A stretch of 64,000 bases of DNA from Mesorhabditis belari (GCA_958450365.1 CAUEEP010000737.1:2903501-2967500); one strand, 5' to 3'. Numbered from the stretch's first letter, positions 1 to 12,414 are shown. Notes: generated by a model from the sequence alone, not told the origin. Made by a program: numbers and translations.

Positions 1-476
1 CATCCTTGGATTGAGATCCTTGGGATTGCCTAGGAAGACAAGTGAGGCCTTGGGATTGCCTAGGAGGACAATTGAGACTCTCATTTGGGAGTCCCTCCTT
101 CCCCTTTCACTCATTTGTAATCTATTCGTCTTATCGTACTACTGTCAATAAAGATACATATCTTCCAGTACTGCATTACAGTATGCAACTGCAGTACAGG
201 TCGGTCATTTCACAGGGACTCCCCTCTAATACGTTGGAGGAGTTGAGTTGGGTTGTCGGGGTGTTAGAGATGGCGGGATATCAAAAGGATCCACTCCCTT
301 TAGCTTAACCCAAATTCTAGTCCATATCCGTTTATACCTAGAAACGAATAGTTTCTAGTTTCCGCAAAAACTTTTTGAGTACATTCACATTCAAATTCTA
401 TTCATTAATCGATATTCAAAATGATCTAATATCAAACTTTCTAATTACTCTAATTCTGAGAAATCTTTTCTCCAAC
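1..476. other. Intronic or 3' sequence of the XDH/AO gene, no exon recognised
   Basis: No exon could be joined in frame to the exon ending at 477. The first 85 bases hold two copies of a short unit built on CCTTGGGATTGCCTAGGA. The open frames here show no XDH motif, so this is most likely a long intron. Confidence 0.4.
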
Positions 477-3400
477 CTCAATCGTGACAATCGGTTTCTC
501 AGCCGTGCATTGTACAACAACAGCATTCGCTCCTCTTCTCGCCGTCTCGTGATCTCTCGCAACAATGATACCGATTGGTTGGCAATGATAGGAAACCTAA
601 AAGAATATTCAATTACTGCTATTTTCAAATAAAATTCTTTTCTCTCACTCGATCTTTCGCGAAAATCGGCGTATCTGAGTGATGACCCATTCGTTCATTT
701 GTCGGCAAATCAGAAGCATCAAAGAAAGCAATGACACCATCCATCTCTAGAGCCTAAAATCTTATGCTTCTTTTGACACGAGTTTCCTTTTTGGAGAGTC
801 TATAAATCTCAAGCTTTACTTAAAAGAATTCTTTTATTAAACAGTTTTCTTGTCAACTGTAAACTATAACTTTTCAATGCCGTACTTTTGTCGGATCGAC
901 ATTGTCAATTGTTCCACAAGCAATTGGTGCGAGGACAAGAGCTGAATGGAGACATCCTAAAGATTTGAATGAAGAAGATGAAGAAGATGAAGGAGATAAG
1001 GGAGATGAAGGAGATAAAGAAGATGAAGAAGATGAAGACTTGAGTACACCACTCAAAGACTTTATATAGTTTTACCAGCAATTTCGATATCCGTTGTATA
1101 GATGGCTTCTCCAGTTGTGTGTCTCTCTCCACTCACATGTTCGAGTGGTCTTCCCACTGGATCGTGAATCGGTTGATCTTTTGAAACTTCCTAGAAAATT
1201 ATTAGGACCTTTCAGCTAAAAGTTTTAACAATTTTGAACTGACTATCGTCAAATTTTCCGGCACAACTGAGTCAATTTCCGCTTGTTTTTTCCGTTACTA
1301 GGCCAAAACTTTTGAGATCAATTTTGCCTTAAAATTTGGCTATATTTTTGAAACAAATTCTATACAATTTCAATACTTACATAAATACAAATTACAAGCT
1401 ACAAATTACAAGATACAAGATTCTCTAAATTCTGAAAAAGAAAAACATTTCAAATGATAGCAAATTTGAAGTTTTACAGTCGAAGAAACTTCTGGCAGGA
1501 GTACGGGCAATTAGAGTGCTCAAACAGTGAATCTCAAACAATTAGAATGCTCAAACAGTGAATCTCAAACAATTAGAATGCTCAAACAGTGAACTCAAAC
1601 AAAAAGCCAAACAGGAACTCAAACAAAAAGCCAAACAGGAACCAAACAATAGAATGCCAAAGGAACCAAACAAAGGGCCAAACAGTGAACTCAAACAAAG
1701 AGGCCAAACAGGAACTCAAACAATTAGAGGCCAAACAGTGAACTCAAACAATAGAAGCTCAAACAGTGAACCAACTTGACCTGGCTCACATTGGGCCAAG
1801 AACCAAACAATTAGAGTGCTCAAACAGTGAATCTCAAACAATTAGAATGCTCAAACAGTGAATCTCAAACAATTAAAGTGCTCAAATACTGAATCTTTTT
1901 CTAAACAAACTTCATTATTTAATGATAATTTTTACCTGATACAATTGTGTGGCGTTTAATGTATGCGGAATCGTGTCTCCGATCTCGGTTTTCTCCACAC
2001 AGTGATCGATAGAGATCTGAATGGATTTCTGAAGGCTTTGTTCACAATCTCGAACACAAAGCACACAATACCTGAAGATTTTTCGCAACTTGAAGGAAAA
2101 ATTTGAAGAAAAAGGATAAAGTGAGCGTTTGACGGAATCTGAAAAATCGATTGTGATTGGGGGGGAAATTCGAAATTTCCCACCTAGCCATTCCACCGGG
2201 TACATCGGGTTTAAGCGTGAACTCTTCCGAGATCAAATTCAATCCCAAATCCAATAAAGTTTTGTCCCATTTTCTAAAGTATTTTTGGATTATTCTATCT
2301 ATAATATATTTATAATAAATCTATAATATATCTCTAATATATCTACCGTAAATACTGTAACAGCCCCCACCGCCCTCGTACAGTCGCGTAGTCGCAAAAG
2401 TTTTTTCGTATTTCATTTTTTCAAAGCGCCCGTACTTTCAAAAAATGCGTCTTTGGTATCAAAAAAATAGCTGAAATTCAGGGCTATTTTTTGATACCAA
2501 AACGAACATTGTAGCATAAACCAGTGTCGAGAAAAACTCGTTCAAAGCTAGACTACACAACACGCCGCACCGCCATTATGGGGGTGGGGTACTATTATAG
2601 TATTTACGGTATAATATATCTATAATAAATCTATAATAAATCTATAATACATATAAAATTCTCTAAAAACCAACTTTCCAGCGAGTTTCTCAGCCGTTTT
2701 CAAAGCCAAACGCGTGAAAATGTCCATTCCACCGTAGGAAATCGAGAGATTGTCGACGAGTTGCGTTTTTGGATTCATTTGGGCTCTGGAAAAGTTTAAA
2801 TTTGAAGAAACTGAACGATTTGAATCATCAAATAAATAAATTTCTATTTAAAAACAATAACCTAAACGCTCCGGTCACAATCGCGATGTCATCCTCGCGT
2901 CGTTGCGCCAATTTGTAGGCGTAGAAATGCTCGTTCTAAATAGAAATACGTCACTTTTGACTAACCCGTTTCCCAGAATTCTTTGAAATAGTAATTCTTG
3001 CCCTTTTCTCCTATAGCCTGAGCTTAAACTATGAGAGAAGCGCGAGAGAATATTAGCGACCATTCATTCGCATTGAATGAATAATACTTAAAAATGGTTT
3101 TTAGTTGTTTTAAGCAGAAAACAAAAAAGATTTGACGGTAAGCCGATTCGAACCGGCCTCATTAAGGGCCGCACGCGGGCACACTATCCACTACACTACG
3201 TCGCTACGTTTGGCGGGAAGCAAGAAGGCCTATATAAACCTGGACAATGCGACCTAAACTTCTTTGCAAGATAACTCGTGATACAGAGCTCTGTTAGTGA
3301 AATTAAAATCAGATTTGAAATCAGCGTTTGAAACTCTATCAGATAAGCTAGATTTAAAAAGGTTGACTTAAGTTGGCGCTATTCCCTAGTCAAATCCAGG

Positions 3401-6400
3401 TTGATCCAGGTTTGACTTCTGGTTGGCCCAGAGACTTGTCGGTTTAAACTTGTTTACTTGTTTACTGTTTACTGAGCCTTGTGAACTCACTGTGAACTCA
3501 CTTCACAGCCTTTCACAGCTCACAAAACTGTGAAAGGCTTTAAAGCCTTGTGAACTCACTTCATTCGAGAAAGGAACGATGACCGCTTTCACAATTTCAT
3601 CCGGTCGAATCACCGTTTTGCGATAACCGATGAAGAATTTCTCGTCGATGGTCAGCGTTCGTTCGCCGCGTTCCTCAGAGTCAAGAACTACCTAAATTTA
3701 TAATATTATTTCTTCTTAACTATTCGAAATTCGAAATATAAGTTATTAGGTTGAAAAGAAATTTCTCGGAAAAAGCTAATTTGACTGGAATTTCTTCAAA
3801 GCGAATCCACCAATTCAAGAACATTTTCTTCTATTATTTACTTCTATTTACAAGTCAACTCCAAGAAATTACTCGTGGAGCATGAGCATGAGCATGAGCA
3901 ATACGCTTTCTAATCTATATTTTTGGCCAACTGAATGCGACCAATTGCCTATTCATTAACCCATTAAAAGATTGTCTAAAGGTTGATCACTCAAAAAGTG
4001 ACCAAATCTTTTTCTACCAAAGCTAAAGAAATCTCTTTTTTTACCTGAAGCCCATTCTGCTTTTTGTTAAAAACTTTTTGAAATAAGTTCATCAAAAAAT
4101 TTGGGAAGAATTAATGGCTTCGTTTTTAAGAAATCACCGTCCAATCTTTCTCCAAGAACTTTCTTTCCAAACTAATATATAAAGCTTGATCTGTTGCTTG
4201 CTTTCGACCTTTGCTTTCGACGCCATCCATATCGGATTCAAATCGGAGATTGGTGAAGCGGTGGCGATATTGCCGGCCACACTCTGGAAAGAGAAAATGG
4301 ATAAACTCAAGTCGAACTCAAGTCGAACTCAAGTCAAACTCAAGTCAAACTCAAGTCAAACTCAAGTCAAACTCAAGTCGAACTCAAGAGTCAAATTGAG
4401 ACTGAAACCCAATGATCATTTCATTTCTATCAAAACCTTGCTAAATATCAAATCAAATCGATTCCGAAAGCACAAAGTACACCTTTCAGAATCGATTTGA
4501 TATCTAGCTATACTCACCGCCACATTTCGCACATGTCTCCCAGCAAACCAATGCAACATCTCAAGCACTGCTTTGAAGACACGCGTTTTTGATTCTAAAG
4601 TTTCCTCTGTACATTAAAATTGATTTATCTTCTAAGATTCTATCAAAAACTTGCTAGATATCAAATCAAATCGATTCTGAAAGGTGTACTTTGTGCTCAA
4701 AGCTGTAAACAAACTTCTTCTGACGTACTGGCTCTCCTGTTTTTTCTATAGCGGAAAAATGAAAAATCGCGTAAGCCAGGGAGCACAAAGTACACTTTAA
4801 AGTTCAGTACCAGGTAAATCCTTTGAAAATTCATTCAACGCGTCCTCCATTTGACTCAGCGAGAGTCCAGTTCCAAGATAGACTCCATCATCGGTGAGGT
4901 GATGCTCGTGCAGCTCGGGAACCTTAAAAAAACCTAATTTAAGCTGATAGAAATATCTGATAGATATTTAGACTTAATATTCTAATAGATTATATATAGA
5001 ATTCTCAAAATCTTCTCCCTCAAACCTGTCTCGGATTGATGACCATCTCCAAATTGATGAAGCGAAATTTCAACTCAATAGCTAGCTCCGAGTTCCCCGA
5101 AATGACCCGTGCATGTGGATGCTTTCTAAAAAGTGTCAAAACTATTGTAATCTTGGCTCTAGTTTTTAGCAAATCTATCTACCGTATTTTCTCTAATAGT
5201 AGTGCACCCAAGCGAGCCGAGTTGGTGAGTATTTTACGGTTTCCAAGCTTTTGCAGAAGCTCCACACTCAAATCCCCGACTAGATCTCATCGTCAGCTAC
5301 ATTTTCCGACCCCACATCGATAGGTTCTGATAAGCGGTTCTCGAGATTTCGAGGAATTTAGGCAAAGCTTTTGGTGCACAACTATTAGAGAAAATACGGT
5401 AAGATCTATATCTTCAGTGAAGTCTCTCTATACCTATCAAATCTCCAGTGAAGTCTATCTATATCTATCAAATCAAAGTCTATCTATCAAATCTATCAAT
5501 ATCCCTTGTCTTATAGAAATAGCTTTTAAAAATAAAGTTACCTCTTTAACGCCAATAACATTGAATAATCGGTTGGTTGATACCATTTGTGACCGTTCGA
5601 ATCGTGGAAAAATGATTGCTGGTGGAAGTTTTTTAACTGAATATCTTTAGGTGAAAATAATTTGCTTTTAAAAGCACCTTCAACTCGGGTGGGAAGATGA
5701 GTTCATGCGATGGATCGTATGGAACACATTTGGACATGTCGGAGAGCTTGATTAGCTGAATAGCGTTTGATTAGAGACGTTTTCTTTTTTCACGGATAGT
5801 TTAATAGAGTTTAATAGGTTAATTGATTTAAAAGATTTATTAGAATAAGAGATTTTAATGGATTTAATAGATTTAATTTAATAGACTTCATAGAATAGAG
5901 CTAATTTCAGCGTAGTTTTCTTAGGTAAACTTGGGGCCATTTCAAAGCTCAAAAAGTCCCAAATGTAATGAAGAATGGATATAGAATTCTAGAAAATGAA
6001 AAAAAGCCAAATTTTTGATATAAACTAACCGTTTTCCTTTCACCTCCACAACCATCTCCACCATTCTTGCAACACTTCTCACCCATCGGACAACCGTTTT
6101 CAGTCACCTAAATTATTGGGTTGGTGAATTGAAAACTGGGAGACTTTGAACTAAAATTTATTCAACATAAAACCATGAATTCATTCCAAAATAATTTCCA
6201 TTATTATTGACGACTTGTGCCCATTTTACAGGCAATTTGCGGATTCCTCTTTCGTAGTAGGATTTTGGTTTGTGTGTGAGACAAGTGTGAGACTCAAAAA
6301 TGGAGGACTGGAGATGTCAGCTGTCAGCCCAGTTTGAGCACTTTCTTCAAAAGAAACCCATTTTGGTGTCAATAGAAAAGTTGTAGAGAATCAAAAATGA

Positions 6401-9191
6401 GGCTTATAGCCAAATTTCCAAAAAGATACACTTAGTAGTTTCGCTTAAAATGCAAGTTTTGTGAAAATTCCTAAAATTTGGCATTTCTTGAAAACCAGTT
6501 TTTGGATCGTTCTGAAAATTTGGCTATAAGCCTCATTTTTGATTCTCTACAACTTTTCTATTGACACCAAAATGGGTTTCTTTTGAAGAAAGTGCTCAAA
6601 CTGTCACATATGACAATAGCCCGCAGTTTTCAATTCATCAACCCAATATTAAGCTTTTCGCTTTTCGTTTCTTTTTATACTTTCATTTAAAACTAACAAA
6701 TGCATCAATTGAACTACGGTTTATTTCATCAGAAAGGCCAATTATCCAATTATTTTTCTCCAAAATAACATTAAAACGGTTTTCAAATGTCTTAAGTCTG
6801 GGTTTTTCTTTGAGAGCATTAAGAGCAGAAGTCGAGTAGTCAAAAAGTCGACTCGATGATACGGTTTCACCATTTTGACATAAAGGAAACCTATCTTTAA
6901 TATAATGTCAATAGACAAAAGATAGAGCATAAAGAGTTTAGTATATAGCTAAATTTTCATCGAAATTCATTCTGCCAATATCTTCGTAGAGGTTTTTAAA
7001 GAATTTTTTTACGAAAACCACGGTTTTCACTATTGAATTTGTGATTTAAGTGGACTAAATTTGACTTAAAAAGATCGAAATTGAAAAAATTGAACAAAAA
7101 GGAGCTTTTCTTAAGAGAAAATTATAGATTAATTGTGGCAAATTTGTTATTTTTGAACAAAATTATGAAAAGAAGCGAAAAGACTTTTTGAAAAGCTTAA
7201 TCGATCAATTTTTAAGAACTTGATCAACAATTTTGAGTGCAAGTGCTATGAGAATTAAAAAAAACTATAGTATTACATGCTAATTTGTTTTTGGAAATCA
7301 TTTTAGAAGTCATCTTTGTGGGGTTTTTTTTGCATTTTTCTTGATTTAAACCTTGATCTCTCCTTTCTCATCCTTCGCAAAGCTATAGAAAGCCTCTAGA
7401 ATCGGACGATAACCGGTGCAACGACAGAGATTTCCTGAAAGAGGCAAATGTTTTCAGAAAATCTTTATAGTTTATAGATTATGGATTTATAGCTTATAGA
7501 TCTCTAGCTTATAGATTTATAGCTTATAGATCTCTAGCTTATAGATTTATAGCTTATAGATTTATAGCTTATAGATCTCCAACTTATAGATCTCTAGCTT
7601 ATGGATCTCTAGTTTCTAGATTCCCTATTCCCTAGAGCTACCCTGAATTGCTATATCGACATCGTCTTTCGTCGGCTGGGGTTTATTTCTCAATAGAGTG
7701 TACATGGCCATGATGAACCCGGGCGTACAGTAGCCACACTGAGAGCCATGAGCTCTAAATGAGTTTTAAATTGCTTTAAAATAAGAATATGATCTTCGTC
7801 TATATATTGAAATGTTTTACTTCGTGAGTCTCTCCTGTACGGGATGAACTCTTTCCTCAACTCCGCGAATCCCCTCAACTGTTGTCACCGCTTTGCCGAA
7901 AACGCCGCAAACGGGCATTAGGCAGGAATTCGCCGAGAAATGTCTGTAAAAGTATCGTAATCCGTTTCCTAAAAAGTGTTATCTTTTAAAAACTATCGAA
8001 ATTCTACGAGTTTTAAGCATTTGTTGTTCAAAAAAATGGATTGATTGGCTAAAAAATAAGCAAAGTTAGCTTTAAAAGCTTTAAAAGCTTTAAATGTTTT
8101 AAATGTTTTAAATGTTTTAAAAAGCTTTAAAGTTGACACTTTTTAGAAAACGATAAAGAACACAGCCTAATTCTAAGATGTGTGATTAGAAAGAACCGTA
8201 TTTGTTGGGAGATTGGATCGATCTCTGATATCATGACTGTACACGCTCCACATCCACCTTCATTACATCCGATCTTCGTTCCCGTTAGTTTCACTAAAAT
8301 GCTCGAATGTTAATAGAATAATACTGCATGCAGGGATGGTTAAAATCAAAATTTCAGGCTCAATACCAGAAGCCTAGATTTTCGATTTTTGAACAGAAAG
8401 TTGGTCCTTTTGCTGGACCAGCTGCCGGTGCTGGAACCCGAACCTTCGACCTTTCACTTCCTAGGCGAACACTCTACCAATAAGCTACACGACCACCTGT
8501 CCGTTGCCGTTAAAGTAGGCCCTTATGCCTTACCATTGCTTAAATGCTTGAGATAACTTTTCGAATTGCTTGACTTGGCCATTTGCGACTTGTCGTATTC
8601 TGGCCTTGCCCAGCTTTGACCAAATCTTTCTTACTAGCTTTGAAGCCATTCGAAAATGCTTAACTAGATGGTATTTTTGCTCATAATAGATTTTCAGCCT
8701 TCAAAGCACACGAATTTATCGACTTACAGTGATCCCTTAAATAGTTGGCGAGCGTTGTCCTCGGATCGATCGATTCGTCGACAATCCTTTGCCCATTCAC
8801 ATAGAATATCAACGTTTGTCGATCGTATGCATCGAATTGATCCACTTCCGAAAGTCGTTTCTCTCTTTGACCATTCGGACTATCGTGACCTAGATAAATG
8901 GTTTTAAATAGAATTTAATTTGACTAAATTCAAAGCTTAAATTTAAGGCAAAATGTAGACGCATTCTCCATTCTCTTACAACAGAATTGTCATAAGGAAA
9001 TTAAAGGCTTTGTTTACAAAAGGCTGTGTTTACAAAAGCCTTTGTTTACAGAGATGCATCAGAAAGGGTGCGTTTACAAATTTCAAACAAAATCGATAAC
9101 TTGAGATCTTTTAAAATGAGAATAAGTTTACCTGAATCGCTTGAATTCGTCGAGTTTTGGTGTCGTTTGATTGGCGGTAGAAGTGGCATCT
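477..9191 (-). CDS. Xanthine dehydrogenase / aldehyde oxidase, multi-exon, 3' end beyond the window
   Basis: A minus-strand molybdo-flavoenzyme that oxidises purines or aldehydes, split into many short exons. Read 5' to 3': 9132-9191, 8728-8889 (ferredoxin start, IFYVNGQRI), about 8190-8298 (2Fe-2S motif [13 protein letters not shown]), about 7.87-7.94 kb ([19 protein letters not shown]), about 7.65-7.75 kb ([19 protein letters not shown]), about 7.35-7.44 kb ([19 protein letters not shown]), a 6.05 kb exon ([10 protein letters not shown]), then FAD-domain exons at about 5.67, 5.54, 5.04, 4.8, 4.5, 4.2, 3.6, 2.9 and 2.7 kb (e.g. [14 protein letters not shown]), and molybdopterin-domain exons at about 2.1, 1.95, 1.07-1.19 ([12 protein letters not shown]), 0.9, 0.7 kb and 477-596 ([14 protein letters not shown]). 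Iron-sulfur and flavin parts look complete; most of the molybdenum domain lies left of the window. No convincing initiator Met was found upstream of 9191. XDH versus aldehyde oxidase cannot be decided without the active-site loop. Confidence 0.93.
1503..1895. repeat. Minisatellite built on CTCAAACAGTGAATCTCAAA
   Basis: Tandem array in an XDH/AO intron. The unit is about 31 bp (CTCAAACAGTGAATCTCAAACAATTAGAATG-like) with degenerate central units containing AAAGCCAAACAGGAA. An apparent reading frame of repeated lysine and glutamine codons is a by-product of the array. Confidence 0.85.
2346..2609. mobile_element. Palindromic miniature element, TIR CCGTAAATACT
   Basis: 264 bp with inverted ends CCGTAAATACTGTAACAG and the reverse complement of CTATTATAGTATTTACGG, each flanked by TA. 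A second inverted pair (TTTGGTATCAAAAAAATAGC and its complement) lies in the centre. It sits in an XDH/AO intron inside an AT-rich tract of TATAATA repeats (2290-2345 and 2610-2660). No coding capacity. Family not identified. Confidence 0.7.
3130..3206 (-). tRNA. tRNA-like sequence (box A and box B), probably a pseudogene or SINE head
   Basis: The minus strand shows a D-arm-like TGTAGTGGATAGTG, a possible anticodon loop CGCGTGC and a good T arm CCGGTTCGAATCGG. The acceptor stem pairs only in part. It lies in an XDH/AO intron. The loop would give anticodon CGT (Thr), but the poor acceptor stem argues against a working tRNA. Confidence 0.45.
4300..4392. repeat. Tandem repeat, AACTCAAGTC-type unit
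   Basis: About nine 10-bp units (ACTCAAGTCG / ACTCAAGTCA) directly upstream of the 4.2 kb XDH/AO exon, very close to its 3' splice site. A CAT/GAGCATGAGCATGAGC run at 3877-3899 is a separate small repeat. Confidence 0.85.
4430..4700. repeat. Inverted repeats flanking an XDH/AO exon
   Basis: A 40-bp sequence at 4468-4508 (AAAGTACACCTTTCAGAATC core) recurs in reverse complement at about 4653-4697. The exon at about 4513-4597 lies between the two arms. The left arm also folds on itself at 4449-4503. A further AGCACAAAGTACACTTT copy is at 4780. These look like remnants of a foldback element on both sides of the exon. Confidence 0.7.
5182..5399. mobile_element. Palindromic miniature element, TIR CCGTATTTTCTCTAATAGT
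   Basis: 218 bp with inverted ends CCGTATTTTCTCTAATAGT and its near-perfect complement ACTATTAGAGAAAATACGG, flanked by TA on both sides. It lies in an XDH/AO intron. No coding capacity. Its first bases resemble those of the 2346-2609 element. Confidence 0.75.
6116..6646. mobile_element. Mariner-derived foldback repeat keeping the transposase C-terminus
   Basis: Ends TTGGGTTGGTGAATTGAAAA and its complement, flanked by TA. On the minus strand near its left end it encodes the mariner C-terminal signature [19 protein letters not shown], homologous to the tail of the intact mariners here (GIRNLKQRWRDVIDNNGAY). The middle is an inverted duplication of a sequence not found in those mariners. Other copies are at 25603-26121, 12.77-13.09 kb and 31.54-31.87 kb. 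The left end is only a few bases from the 3' splice site of the 6.05 kb XDH/AO exon. Confidence 0.8.
6649..7200. mobile_element. Miniature element related to the 61029-61548 element
   Basis: Starts TTAAGCTTTTCG directly after the TA closing the previous repeat and ends CGAAAAG...GAAAAGCTTAA. Its interior (AACAAATGCATCAATTGAAC, then CATTAAAACGG, GATGATACGG, TAGACAAAAGATAGAG) matches the 520-bp element at 61029-61548 throughout. It is a diverged copy with altered ends, in an XDH/AO intron. Confidence 0.7.
7466..7622. repeat. AT-rich tandem repeat (TTATAGATTTATAGC)
   Basis: Repeated AGCTTATAGATTTATAGCTTATAGATCTCT units between two XDH/AO exons that carry iron-sulfur cysteines. A weaker AAATGTTTTAAATGTTTT run lies at 8070-8125. 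Confidence 0.85.
8433..8507 (-). tRNA. tRNA-Pro(AGG)-like sequence
   Basis: The minus strand gives a D-arm-like GTAGCTTATTGGTAGAG, an anticodon stem TTCGC/GTGAA around loop CTAGGAA (anticodon AGG) and a B-box-like GGTTCGGGTTCC. The T stem and acceptor stem pair poorly. It lies in the XDH/AO intron after the first ferredoxin exon. Probably a tRNA-derived repeat. Confidence 0.4.
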
Positions 9192-12140
9192 CTAAAAATA
9201 GACATTTTACAAAGTTACCTTTTAGAAAATTTAAAACTTCCATTTGAATGTTTATCTTTCAAAAACGAAAAAAAAACTTTAGAAAAAAATGAAATGCAGT
9301 TAGCAAATAAAGGTGAAAAACAGAAAAAACCGCTTTTTTTTCGCTATCATTTTCAATAGATTATTCAAATTTTCAGCATTAATCAAAAAAAAAAAGAAAC
9401 ATACAAAGATCTATGACAGAAATTTTCGAAGAAAAAGTCTAAGGGGGTCGAGCAAGTTTTGCGAGCAAAGATAAACTGATAAAACTCTAAAGAAAAACGT
9501 CATTGTGGAAAGGTGAAGCTTAAAGGATTGAATTCTTTTTAATTCTTTTGAATTCTTTTGATAGAATTCTTCTCTTTCTTTTCTTTCCTTCAAATTCTTT
9601 CAAATTTCAAAAATCAGATTACAAAGTAAAGAAGAATTAAAAATAAAATGGAGTAGTAATTAGAAAAAAAAAAATGGGAATTTCTTTAGCTGATTCGTGA
9701 ACGTGAATCCAACAGTCGAACTAAGCACTCCTTTGAGGTCAATTGATATTTTTTTATTCTTTATTCTTTATTCTTTATTCAGGACATGAAATAAAGTACG
9801 CAAGATTTAAGTTTAATACATATGAATTCGAAAAAAGCTCAATAAAAAGAAACACGACATGAAATATTTGAGATATTTGAGTGCAAGATTTGAGATTAAT
9901 ACACATGGATTCTCACGCATAAACACGAAAAAAGCCCGCTAAAAAGAAAGACGATATAATGTATGTAATATATGGATAGCACAGATAAAGTCAAGAATCT
10001 AGAGCTTCAAGCTCCATCTACAGAGAATTTAAACGTTTCTTGACTATTGGACTCTTTCAAAACTCTCAAATTCGAATTTCGGATTCGAAATTCTGGCAGT
10101 TCTTATTGGAAAAGAGTTATAAACAAACTTATTGAAGGTGAATGGAATTTCTAAAACTAAGAATTTCTAAAACGAAAGAACCTCTCCTTGAATTAACCGT
10201 GGGATTAACTTTGAATAAATCTCAAAAAAGAGGGATATTTTGCCTGCTCTTTACAATTTTGAAACTAAATTGAGAAAATTTGATGTGAAATTCGAATCCG
10301 ACATCAATTTTTTGAACATTTTCATCAAAGTAGAAATTCAAATTCGATTTTTCCTCAAAATTTTCTCTTCAATAAGCATCAAAAGTTTGTCTTTGTGCTT
10401 TCAAGAGGTGTTCTTTATGCTCAAAGAAAAAAAAATCGAAACCCATCCTTTCTAGTGCATTTTAATCTTTAATTTCTTACAGACTGAGGTTAAAATTAGG
10501 AATTCTAATGTACCAGAAAGAGTGCGTTTGCAATTTGTTAATAAAATTCAGTTAAAGTTTCTTAAGAAGTGATGAAGTCGAAATGAAATATTTTGAAAGT
10601 AATAGACAGTGAATTTCCCAAGGAAAAGGAATGAGATTAAGAATTAGAAGGGAAAAAAGAAATAAGCTGATAATGTCTTCTTGAAATTCTATCGATTCTG
10701 ATTTTTCATATCTTATCAAGAAGAAAAACGAGAAAAGGAGACAATTATGAGATTATGAAGAAAAAGGAGACTGATCGGGGAAAGGGAAAGGCAAAGGAAC
10801 ACGTGACCTTTGTGGGCAAAAGGGGAAACTGTTCATGTAAGTAAATAAACAAGTTAAGGTAAAATATTTTTGTCATATCATAATGAGAGTTACTGAAAAC
10901 TGGATAGTGATCAAATTGATTTCTAACTGATTTTCACTGACAATTTGTGAGCGAGTACCTTAATGTGTTTTCTAAAAGATATCATACTTAACTCCCTCTG
11001 GAGCAAGGGAGGATAAGTGCCTTGTGGTTTAATGGTTAGCACATTAAAGTCCCAGTCCCTGGTGGCGCATTAGGTCTTGTTCTCCCCTAGTTTTCTAATT
11101 TTGCCATTTTTCAATCATTTTTTCTAGGCGCTGGTTAAAGATAAAAATATATGTTATAACTCAAAAACTCATCCATCCTCTCTACTTTAATTTGATGCCA
11201 AAGCGGGCGGAAATAAACATACTGGTGTCGAGATATGAGCGGTTCTTTAAGCGTCTCCAGAATCTGAAAGTAGGACATCACTTACAAGCCATTTGATGGT
11301 GTTTTTTCAATTTGAAACATTCATTTTATGTTTCTCAATTTCCGTCGCAAGCTTACAGTGAATTCCTTCAATTCCTTCCTCGGCTAGATAAAGAATAGAT
11401 GTAAACCTAGAACAAATAGCCTGAAAACCTCTTCACCCTATTAACTTTTTTTCGAGTAGACAGATTTTAATAAAACTTTCAATTTTTCTTAGTTGGATAG
11501 CATAGAAAAATTGATATTGATCAGATTTTTAATTAAAAAAAAATCGATTTTCAGCCCGTTGTGGTCGCTAATAATAGAATCTATTATTTACGGTAGGTAA
11601 TTACCCTTTCTTTTACCCTTTCTATCTTAATCTTTCCCTTCCAACCTTTGTCAATTCCACAACATTCAAGATTTCATTTACAAGAACTCATTTAAACTTT
11701 ATCGACTTTTAAATGTCTGCGAAATCTTTTCCATAAACACCCAATTTATCCTTGTAGTTTCAGTTTGCCCTTTTTCTCCTCGTAAACAAGCAAAAAAGTA
11801 TTGGCAAAGACGTTCATGATCACAAATCACAAATGAATCATTTTAGAGATGTCTGTGAGATCATTTTAGAGATTATTTTAGTGATCATTTGAGGATAGAT
11901 TGAGATTTCAGGTCTAGAGTTGGAAAGAGATGAATTGAGTGCACCAGAAAACGTTTGACAGAGCACAAAGCACAGTTGCAGGGTTGCTCCAAAAGCGATT
12001 TTATTGGATCGAGCAAAGTTTCAGCTAGAAGCCAAAAGCTGGCTACTCATCAAAAGTCAGGTCTAGCCTTGATCAGCCTCGCAGATCACAAAGTCAATTT
12101 GAATAGCAAACATTCGTTTTGCTATTGTTTTGATGCATGT
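9192..12140. other. Region upstream of the XDH/AO exons, no gene recognised
   Basis: AT-rich sequence repeated in unit 2 at about 27.78-30.91 kb. It has TTCTTTATTCTTTATTC repeats (9750-9780), an eroded tRNA-like segment at about 11018-11070 (intact relative at 29773) and no open frame with recognisable motifs. It may contain the XDH/AO promoter and first exon. Confidence 0.5.
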
Positions 12141-12146
12141 TAAGAT

Positions 12147-12414
12147 CCTTTTGCAATACCAAAATTCGAGCTTTCAGTTTCAAATTTCATTTTTAATATC
12201 AAAACGTTTCATTACAAGCACTTTTACAAGTACTTTGAAGCTTTCTGTTGTTTCTATTGTTCTATTTCTATTGTTAAGATCTTGATCAAGCCCATTTTTG
12301 CAGATTTTTCCAAAAGAAAGCTTCAAAGTACTTGTAAAAGTGCTTGTAATGGAACGTTGTGACATTAAAAATGAAATTTGAAACAGAAAGCTCAAATTTT
12401 GGTATTGCAAAAGG
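12147..12414. mobile_element. Foldback element, about 100-bp arms
   Basis: Arms TTTTGCAATACCAAAATTCG... and the complement of ...GAAATTTGAAACAGAAAGCTC, including AAGCACTTTTACAAGTACTT, separated by a short loop (TTGTTTCTATTGTTCTATTT). The same element is at 30920-31187 in unit 2, so it predates the tandem duplication. Non-coding. Confidence 0.8.

Noticed and set aside
42..308. 88-codon plus-strand open frame at the left edge
   Set aside because: No motif or splice signals, and it lies opposite the XDH gene; probably chance.
874..1132. Serine-rich and phenylalanine-rich minus-strand frames
   Set aside because: They read an intronic GAAGAT-type simple repeat. The real coding parts here are the XDH exons on each side ([12 protein letters not shown] and [15 protein letters not shown]).
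1558..1779. Lys/Gln-rich frame [11 protein letters not shown]
   Set aside because: Translation of the CTCAAACAGTGAA minisatellite.
4300..4392. Regular short repeats resembling a CRISPR array
   Set aside because: Units are contiguous with no unique spacers, and the genome is eukaryotic.
10240..10455. Plus-strand frame with hydrophobic character
   Set aside because: The unit 2 paralogue (about 29000) breaks the frame by small indels, so there is no constraint.
11955..12143. 62-codon frame identical in units 1 and 2 (11955 and 30728)
   Set aside because: Identity reflects the recent duplication, not coding constraint; no start context or splice signals support it.
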